NCBI GenBank assembly: GCA_947591565.1
Contig: CANQDH010000001.1
Coordinates: forward strand, 1-26,676
Source of the DNA: an uncultured Bacilli bacterium
GTDB taxonomy: Bacteria > Bacillota_I > Bacilli_A > RF39 > UBA660
DNA length: 26,676 nt
Reading direction: 5' to 3'
In this document: one piece after another, positions 21,439-26,676 of the stretch
Numbering within the stretch: position 1 is the first letter of the stretch
How the letters are laid out: each line of letters begins with the position of its first letter
Notes under the pieces: model-generated
Databases searched by the model: none
Told to the model about the DNA's origin: nothing
What the model saw: only the letters and a program-made list of their open reading frames with translations
Made by a program: the position numbers and the translations under genes

Positions 21439-23574
21439 TTATGCAAAATAATGAGGAATTTCCCTACATTGTTTACTTAATTTAATGTTTTTCAATGCAG
21501 GATGAAGATAATAATCTCTTTGGTATCCAAAACTTATTGGTACTAATTTTTTGCTAATGGCCCTTACAACTTTTATAAAATCATCTTGAGATTTTGATAA
21601 ATCGACATATACTACTTCTAGAGCTTTTTCAACTTGTTCTAAATCATTCACTTCATTATATTTTATATCTATATACTCGTCATTATCATAAAGCCAAGAA
21701 AGTTTTTGGGCATTTTCATAAAAATGAAAATATTGTCCATGATCTAGAGGGGTCTTCACATTATCAATTATTGGGGCTTTTGAAATAGGATTTTCTTTGG
21801 CCAGTAATAAATTATATTCAGCTTCTTGAAAACTCTTTAATATTGCATCATCAATACTATCAAATGAAGCAGCTGCACCACTTACAAAGCAAGGATATTC
21901 TTTACCAACTATTACTACTAAAAACACTGGTATAAATTTGGAATTTAATCTTAAAATATGAACTTGTCTTTCATTTTTTTTCCAAAAGTTTATTCTATTA
22001 TTTATGTGGTTAGAATAATATTTTGGATGCACATGTTTTGGTGATTCTTGTTTATACCACGATAGCATTATGGCATCTCTTTCGATCAATTCTGAAAGAG
22101 CTCTTTTTTTAGCCTCAGTATAATCAGTATATGCAGCAATTCCAGATGAATCACTTAAGAATAATTTGTTTTTTTTATTATGACCATAAAAAACAAAATC
22201 AGTAGGAATGTAATAAGTACCTGTCATATCTTTTGTCCACTCTATAGCAATATTCTTATCATACTGTAGTAAATTAAATTTTTCCCGTTGCTTGCAAGAT
22301 AGTGGAGCTATCTCATCTGGCATATAAAAATATTTTAAATTATTGGGAACACCAATATAATCAATTTTAACCACACTAGAGCGATATCTTTCATATGCTT
22401 CAATTATTGCTTTACTAACAGCTTCATTATAAGAAGCCCCTGTAGCCCCTGCTATTCTTTTGCTATCCATTCCATATTTTGCCCATGCTCCATAAAATGA
22501 AGTAGTAGAACTATCCAAATTATTAACCCCAAAATTCTTAACTACTTTATTTTCACCAACATATTTATTGGCAAGTTTGCTCAATAAATCCGAATATTTA
22601 AAAGTATCAGTAGCCGAAGCATAACCAATTGCTATCGCTAAAATTGGAGCCACATTATCTTCTTTTATATCCAACTCTTTAGCTAAAGGAATATCTAAAA
22701 TTCCTCCAAGTTCACAGCTAGATAACCCTATTTCTTCACAATATAAAGATATGTTTTGGGCTACTTGACCAGTTTCTATTAAAGTTAATCGATATCCCCG
22801 ATTAGAATATTTATATCCTTGTCTATCTAAATCAGCGGCAATAACAATTTGAATTGGCGAATTAAATGCTAATAATTCATCATTAAAGCAATATTTTAAT
22901 TGTTCCAAATCTATTTTGTCATTATACAAAATTAAATTGTCATTTTCACAATCATATTCGTAATACCCTGCTTTAAAATCTTTCTGATCAGTTGTTACTA
23001 TACAATAAATTTTTAAAGGAAATAAGGCACCTCCACTAGGGGTAGCATGTCTTTTTAAAGAATATGCATAATTGCATATATTACCTAATTGATTAATAGT
23101 GAGCTGGCGCGTAGAAGAAAAATTTCTACAAGATCTACGATTTAACTGGAGTTGATAAAGTTTTGAATTTTTATCAAATTTATAATAAATTTTTTCACCA
23201 TTTTTTATTTTTTTTCTCTTACTTTTTTTATGTTTTTCTACTTCTTCTTCATTTAATAAACGAAAATATTTTGGTGGATAATTAGTAATATAGTGAAAAT
23301 GTTTATATTGTTTTCTTGAATCACTAATTAAATTCATTTCATCTAATTCTATTAAAATTTCTTTAACAACATCCTCATCAAGTTTCGTTATCTTTATTAT
23401 TTCATTTAATGTCCTATGTCCATCACACCCTGATAGTATATTCCATAATGTTGAAACAATTTCACCATCAATATCAAATTGTTTATCTGGATGAAAAAAT
23501 CTAATGCCATTATTGTATGGAACCGCTGGAACTACTAAAATCGGCTTATAATCTTCCCAATTTATAACTATCAC
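21439..23574 (-). CDS. Fused RiPP-modifying enzyme: leader-binding-like domain + SagB-type dehydrogenase + YcaO cyclodehydratase
   Basis: 711 residues. 1-85: winged-helix-like region (IDGEIVSTLWNILSGCDGHRTLNEI...LDEDVVKEILIELDEMNLI) like the N-termini of leader-binding cyclodehydratase partners. 145-335: SagB/McbC-type FMN dehydrogenase: LNRRSCRNFSS, RHATPSGGALFPLKIY, ETGQVAQNISLYCEEIGL, ILAIAIGYA. 345-711: YcaO, with EAVSKAIIEAYERYRSS (384-400), SSGIAAYTDYTEAKKRALSELIERDAIMLSWY (476-507) and SFQEAEYNLLLAKEN (581-595), the ATP/Mg helices; the C-terminus ends IPHYFA, not the common PxPxP. Predicted: ATP-dependent cyclisation of Cys/Thr in the precursor, then oxidation to azoles. The GTG start at 23574 lies almost against its AGGAGA site. 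The ORF begins 12 nt after valS in the same frame, beyond TAG. No separate ThiF-type partner is seen. Confidence 0.9.
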   Translation of the reverse strand: MIVINWEDYKPILVVPAVPYNNGIRFFHPDKQFDIDGEIVSTLWNILSGCDGHRTLNEIIKITKLDEDVVKEILIELDEMNLISDSRKQYKHFHYITNYPPKYFRLLNEEEVEKHKKSKRKKIKNGEKIYYKFDKNSKLYQLQLNRRSCRNFSSTRQLTINQLGNICNYAYSLKRHATPSGGALFPLKIYCIVTTDQKDFKAGYYEYDCENDNLILYNDKIDLEQLKYCFNDELLAFNSPIQIVIAADLDRQGYKYSNRGYRLTLIETGQVAQNISLYCEEIGLSSCELGGILDIPLAKELDIKEDNVAPILAIAIGYASATDTFKYSDLLSKLANKYVGENKVVKNFGVNNLDSSTTSFYGAWAKYGMDSKRIAGATGASYNEAVSKAIIEAYERYRSSVVKIDYIGVPNNLKYFYMPDEIAPLSCKQREKFNLLQYDKNIAIEWTKDMTGTYYIPTDFVFYGHNKKNKLFLSDSSGIAAYTDYTEAKKRALSELIERDAIMLSWYKQESPKHVHPKYYSNHINNRINFWKKNERQVHILRLNSKFIPVFLVVIVGKEYPCFVSGAAASFDSIDDAILKSFQEAEYNLLLAKENPISKAPIIDNVKTPLDHGQYFHFYENAQKLSWLYDNDEYIDIKYNEVNDLEQVEKALEVVYVDLSKSQDDFIKVVRAISKKLVPISFGYQRDYYLHPALKNIKLSKQCREIPHYFA

Positions 23575-23586
23575 TCTCCTGTAACT

Positions 23587-26007
23587 CTATTCTTCTGAAT
23601 CTAAATTTAACTCTATCATATAAATAGTATATCCATCATTAACTTCTTTGATATTTAAGTTTTCAATAAATAATGTAGCTTTAAAATCTTTTATAGATAA
23701 TTCTATTGCATCTTTTAACTCCTTATTTAAACTTAAATTCAAATTTTTAATTGGTGTCTTTAATGAAACATTTTTATTTGACTTTTCGCCCCTAGCCTGA
23801 CTAATAATATCGATCATATCATTTCCGTTTTTAATTTCCTTATCAAACTCAAATTCAAGAGGTTTAATTTCTGTTAAATGTATTGATTTTTTATCATGAT
23901 ATAATTCTTGATATATTTCTTCGGTAATAAATGGAAAGAAAATGCTAAAATCTTGTAATAATTTATAAAGAATAGTGTAAATAGTTTTTTGGCCTGAATA
24001 TCTTGGTATTTCACCAAATTCTTCTGGTCTATACAATCTATGTTTTACTATTTCTATATAATTATCGCAGAAATTCCAAAAGAATTTTTCTAGATGATTT
24101 AGAGCTAATCCAACTTCATATTCATCTAAATATTTTATAAAACCTTTTTCCATTTCTTGGAAAGTTCCTAAAATCCACTTATCTACATATTCATAATCAT
24201 TAAAGTTTTTATCTTCATAATCTGCTAAATGCATTTCAATAAACTTAGATACATTCCATATTTTATTTACTAATTTTTTACCTCTTAAAAGTGTTTCTTC
24301 ACTAAATACAATATCTGTTCCAAGTCTTCCAGATCCTGCCCAGTATCTAATAACATCAGCAGAATATTGATCTATTAATTCCATAGGTTCTACTTTACTA
24401 TTTCCCTTAGATTTACTAATTTTTTCGCCTTTACTTGCCATAACAAATCCGGAAATCATTACATTATCCCATGGGCGAGTGCCAAAATGATAAAAACTCT
24501 TTACAATAGTATAGAAATCCCAAGTCCTTATTATCTCTGAAGCATTTGTTCTAATACTCATTGGTTTTAATATATCCTCATAGTTTTCTTTTTCGCCATA
24601 TCTCATATTGATTAATGGAGTTACAGAAGAAGTTGCCCATGTATCCATAACATCTGTTTCAGGTATGAATTCTTTGCATTTACACTTAGGACACTCATTT
24701 ATGCTAGGATTATCAACTAATGGATTAACAGGTAAATCTTCTTTTTTAGCAAAAATTGGTTCTCCACATTCTTTGCAATACCAAACAGGAAATGGAACCC
24801 CAAAATATCTTTGTCTTGATATACACCAATCCCAAGCAATATTATTTACCCATTCTTCATATCTAGCATGCATGTGTTCTGGATGCCACTTGATTTCGTT
24901 ACCAATTTTTAGGAAATCCTCTTTATGACTCATAATATCTATAAACCATTGTTTCATAACAGAGTATTCTACTTCCTTACCACATCTTTCATGTGTTTGT
25001 ACTTCATGTTCTAATTCTTCAATTTTAACTACATATCCACCATTTTGTAAATCTTCAATTATTTGTTTTCTGGCTTCTTTGATTTTCATTCCACCATAAT
25101 TGGGAACTTCATCAATAATTCTTCCATCATCAGTAAAAATATATTTTAAAGGTAAGTTGTATTTTTTCCACCATTCAATGTCTGTTTGATCTCCAAAAGT
25201 ACAACACATAACAACACCTGTACCTTTATCCATAGCAACTTTCTCATCTGCCATTATAGGAACATCAACATTAATTACAGGAATATGAGCTGTCTTTCCG
25301 ATTAAAGACTTATGAACTTCATCATTTGGATTGACAAAAACACAAACTATAGCAGGAAGCAATTCTGGTCTCGTAGTAGCAATAGTAAATTCAACACCAT
25401 CCTCAACTGTTTTAAAATTAATATAATTAAATGTTGTTTTTATTGTTTTCGTTTCAAGCTCTGCTTGGGCAATAGATGTTAAACATTCATTACACCACAA
25501 TGCAGGACTTTCTTTATGATAACAATGTCCTTTTTCAATTAAATCCAAAAAGGACATTTGACTTATCTTTATTGTTGATGGACTGACAGTTTTATAATGT
25601 ATATCCCAATCGGTACTTACACCCATTTTGCTAAATAAAGTTTGAAAGTCTTCTTCATATTTATCAGTTGTTTCGTAACATAGTTTAGAAAAAGCTTCTC
25701 TACCTATTTCATGAGCTTTTTTACCTTGTTCTTTTTCAACTAATCTTTCACTTGGTAATCCATTATCATCAAAGCCAAATGGATAAAATATATTATATCC
25801 TCGTAATCTCTTATATCTAGCAATCATTTCTGTTTGAGAATATGAGAAAATATGACCTATATGTATTTTTCCATTTACTGTTGGTGGAGGAGTATCAATA
25901 GAAAACACTTCTCGTTTATCTGGTCTAAACGCATATATTTTATTTTCTTTCCAGTACTCTAACCACTTATTTTCTTTTTCTTGTGCATTATATTTTTTAT
26001 CTAACAT
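23587..26007 (-). CDS. valS: Valyl-tRNA synthetase, type 2 (archaeal/alphaproteobacterial-like)
   Basis: 806 residues from ATG 26007 (AAAGGA about 10 nt upstream; earlier in-frame starts lie in the T-box leader). It charges tRNA-Val. H49-I-G-H52 in NGKIHIGHIFSYSQTE, KISKS (529-533) in place of KMSKS, editing-domain TTRPELL (211-217), DWCISRQRYFGVPFP, a four-cysteine zinc site (C411-x2-C414, C439-x2-C442) and DTWATSSVTPLIN instead of DTWFSSALWPFS. It lacks the C-terminal coiled coil found in bacterial type ValRS, and clearly differs from the remnant at 19468-21215. The type-2 form in a Bacilli-like genome suggests horizontal acquisition. Being the only intact copy here, it is probably the working ValRS. 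First gene of the T-box operon with the RiPP genes. Confidence 0.92.
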   Translation of the reverse strand: MLDKKYNAQEKENKWLEYWKENKIYAFRPDKREVFSIDTPPPTVNGKIHIGHIFSYSQTEMIARYKRLRGYNIFYPFGFDDNGLPSERLVEKEQGKKAHEIGREAFSKLCYETTDKYEEDFQTLFSKMGVSTDWDIHYKTVSPSTIKISQMSFLDLIEKGHCYHKESPALWCNECLTSIAQAELETKTIKTTFNYINFKTVEDGVEFTIATTRPELLPAIVCVFVNPNDEVHKSLIGKTAHIPVINVDVPIMADEKVAMDKGTGVVMCCTFGDQTDIEWWKKYNLPLKYIFTDDGRIIDEVPNYGGMKIKEARKQIIEDLQNGGYVVKIEELEHEVQTHERCGKEVEYSVMKQWFIDIMSHKEDFLKIGNEIKWHPEHMHARYEEWVNNIAWDWCISRQRYFGVPFPVWYCKECGEPIFAKKEDLPVNPLVDNPSINECPKCKCKEFIPETDVMDTWATSSVTPLINMRYGEKENYEDILKPMSIRTNASEIIRTWDFYTIVKSFYHFGTRPWDNVMISGFVMASKGEKISKSKGNSKVEPMELIDQYSADVIRYWAGSGRLGTDIVFSEETLLRGKKLVNKIWNVSKFIEMHLADYEDKNFNDYEYVDKWILGTFQEMEKGFIKYLDEYEVGLALNHLEKFFWNFCDNYIEIVKHRLYRPEEFGEIPRYSGQKTIYTILYKLLQDFSIFFPFITEEIYQELYHDKKSIHLTEIKPLEFEFDKEIKNGNDMIDIISQARGEKSNKNVSLKTPIKNLNLSLNKELKDAIELSIKDFKATLFIENLNIKEVNDGYTIYMIELNLDSEE

Positions 26008-26041
26008 TTTTTTCATTCCTTTCATTTTCACATTAAACTTC

Positions 26042-26245
26042 AAAAAAAACCACATCCTAAGTATAAGGACGTGATTTACGTGGTACCACCTTATTTTGTA
26101 AGTATACACTTACCTCAAAGTCTATAATGCGACTAACAAATAGCTCCCAAGTAACCTTCAAAGAAAGATTTTATTAGTTTACACCAACCACTAACTCTCT
26201 TTTCAAAATCTTTTCTTTTACTCCTCTTGTTCATGGCCTTTAAAT
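26042..26245 (-). promoter_or_regulatory. T-box riboswitch (valine tRNA-sensing) of the valS-RiPP operon
   Basis: The leader has the T-box order on the minus strand: K-turn-like GAACAAGAGGAGTAAAAG, AGAGAG bulge then GTTAGTGGTTGGTG (stem I distal part, about 26210-26185), a specifier region GAAGGTTACTTGGGAGC with GTT (Val) at 26155-26153 followed by A, the T-box AAGGTGGTACCACG (26092-26079), and a terminator CACGTCCTTA/TTAGGATGTG (26073-26051) with a TTTTTTTT tract. Uncharged tRNA-Val would pair at the specifier and at GGUGG/UGGUACC, favouring the antiterminator and expression. It precedes valS by 35 nt. The specifier register is deduced from the downstream gene. Confidence 0.9.
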
Positions 26246-26253
26246 ATAAATCT

Positions 26254-26282
26254 ATTATATACTAATTCTATATAAATAGCAA
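26254..26282 (-). promoter_or_regulatory. Promoter of the T-box leader
   Basis: Minus-strand TTGCTA (26277-26282), 17 nt, TATAAT (26254-26259). Located three nt after the stop of the glycine-rich gene, with no terminator between, so some read-through from upstream is possible. Confidence 0.6.
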
Positions 26283-26284
26283 GA

Positions 26285-26676
26285 CTAATAATAATATATT
26301 AAACTTATTTTAGCGTATCCATTACCACTATTACCTTGCATAGTACCATTTCCATCATAATTTGGCATTTCACTATTACCGGCATACATGATAGGATTAT
26401 CAAATACATAACCACTATAATGAAATGACTTTCCTGTATGAATAATTTTGTCCTCAGTCGATTTTTCATCTATGGCATCACAGCCATCATATCCTGAAAT
26501 AAAAGATGAACCACCTCCTGCTGACTGAACATGATGAGATCCTCCTCCACCATAGTAGCCACTTCCACCTCCAGAATATCCTAATGAAGTAAGGGGCATT
26601 TGACCACCAAAACCAAAACCACCATAAGCATAATTTCCAACTGGACATGATGTATTAGGTAAGCAAGATGAATAAC
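26285..26676 (-). CDS. Partial CDS, C-terminal part of a glycine-rich surface-type protein
   Basis: The reading frame is open from the right edge to TAG at 26285; the start lies outside. The visible 129 residues begin YSSCLPNTSCPVGNYAYGGFG and contain poly-Gly loops YSGGGSGYYGGGGSHH and AGGGSSFISGYDGCDA, then a beta-rich end (GNGYAKISLIYYY). The combination GGGxSGYYGGGGS...GGGSSFISG...NGYAxI is the glycine-rich domain seen in bacterial surface proteins and in the extracellular region of ALK-type receptors (polyglycine-helix fold). In related gut bacteria such domains often follow a prepilin N-terminus, but this cannot be checked here. Three cysteines could be disulfide-bonded outside the cell. 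Confidence 0.7.
   Translation of the reverse strand, partial: YSSCLPNTSCPVGNYAYGGFGFGGQMPLTSLGYSGGGSGYYGGGGSHHVQSAGGGSSFISGYDGCDAIDEKSTEDKIIHTGKSFHYSGYVFDNPIMYAGNSEMPNYDGNGTMQGNSGNGYAKISLIYYY

Noticed and set aside
26008..26109. N-terminal extension of the type-2 ValRS by 34 residues
   Set aside because: That stretch is the T-box antiterminator/terminator; translating it gives a sequence unlike any ValRS N-terminus.

Overview
The window comes from an AT-rich (roughly 30% GC) low-GC Gram-positive bacterium. Evidence: AGGAGG-type ribosome binding sites, TTGACA/TATAAT promoters, intrinsic U-tract terminators, a T-box leader, and a PASTA-type penicillin-binding protein. TGA is a stop codon and Trp is TGG, so this is not the mycoplasma code. 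My inference is an uncultured gut Bacillota of the Bacilli/RF39 kind; nothing in the window fixes the species.

Layout. 1-61: start of an AlbA_2-type protein running off the left edge. 287-1285: HD-domain protein, followed by a hairpin-rich possible small RNA. 1511-3836: remodelled segment with a YqfO/NIF3-type domain protein, a decayed YhcG-type nuclease, two CYTH-like proteins and a short possible gene fragment. 4031-5536: collagen-like surface protein ending in a 23-bp perfect inverted repeat. 5725-6607: CopZ-like metallochaperone and a membrane-anchored unknown. 6746-9130: HelD-like helicase. 9230-11455: amidoligase-like protein and enolase. 11560-15562: a compact wall-synthesis operon (PASTA transpeptidase, mraY, ftsW-type SEDS gene) without murD or murG. 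15565-19272: small HTH protein, thyA, lepA and a lone prepilin.

The most notable part is 19468-26282. A T-box leader heads an apparent minus-strand operon: (1) a type-2 (archaeal/alphaproteobacterial-like) valyl-tRNA synthetase; (2) a 711-residue protein joining an N-terminal leader-binding-like domain, a SagB-type FMN dehydrogenase and a YcaO cyclodehydratase; (3) a 35-residue peptide, too short for ordinary gene calling, with leader and Cys/Gly-rich core; (4) an intrinsic terminator. This looks like a compact thiazole/oxazole-type RiPP locus in which one enzyme does recognition, cyclisation and oxidation. Directly downstream lies the 5'-truncated, frameshifted remnant of an ordinary bacterial valS. 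The simplest reading is that an incoming valS-RiPP cassette replaced the native valS. The T-box would place the peptide genes under control of valine-tRNA charging. No transporter, protease or immunity gene is visible beside it.

The right edge holds the C-terminal part of a glycine-rich, probably surface-exposed protein.
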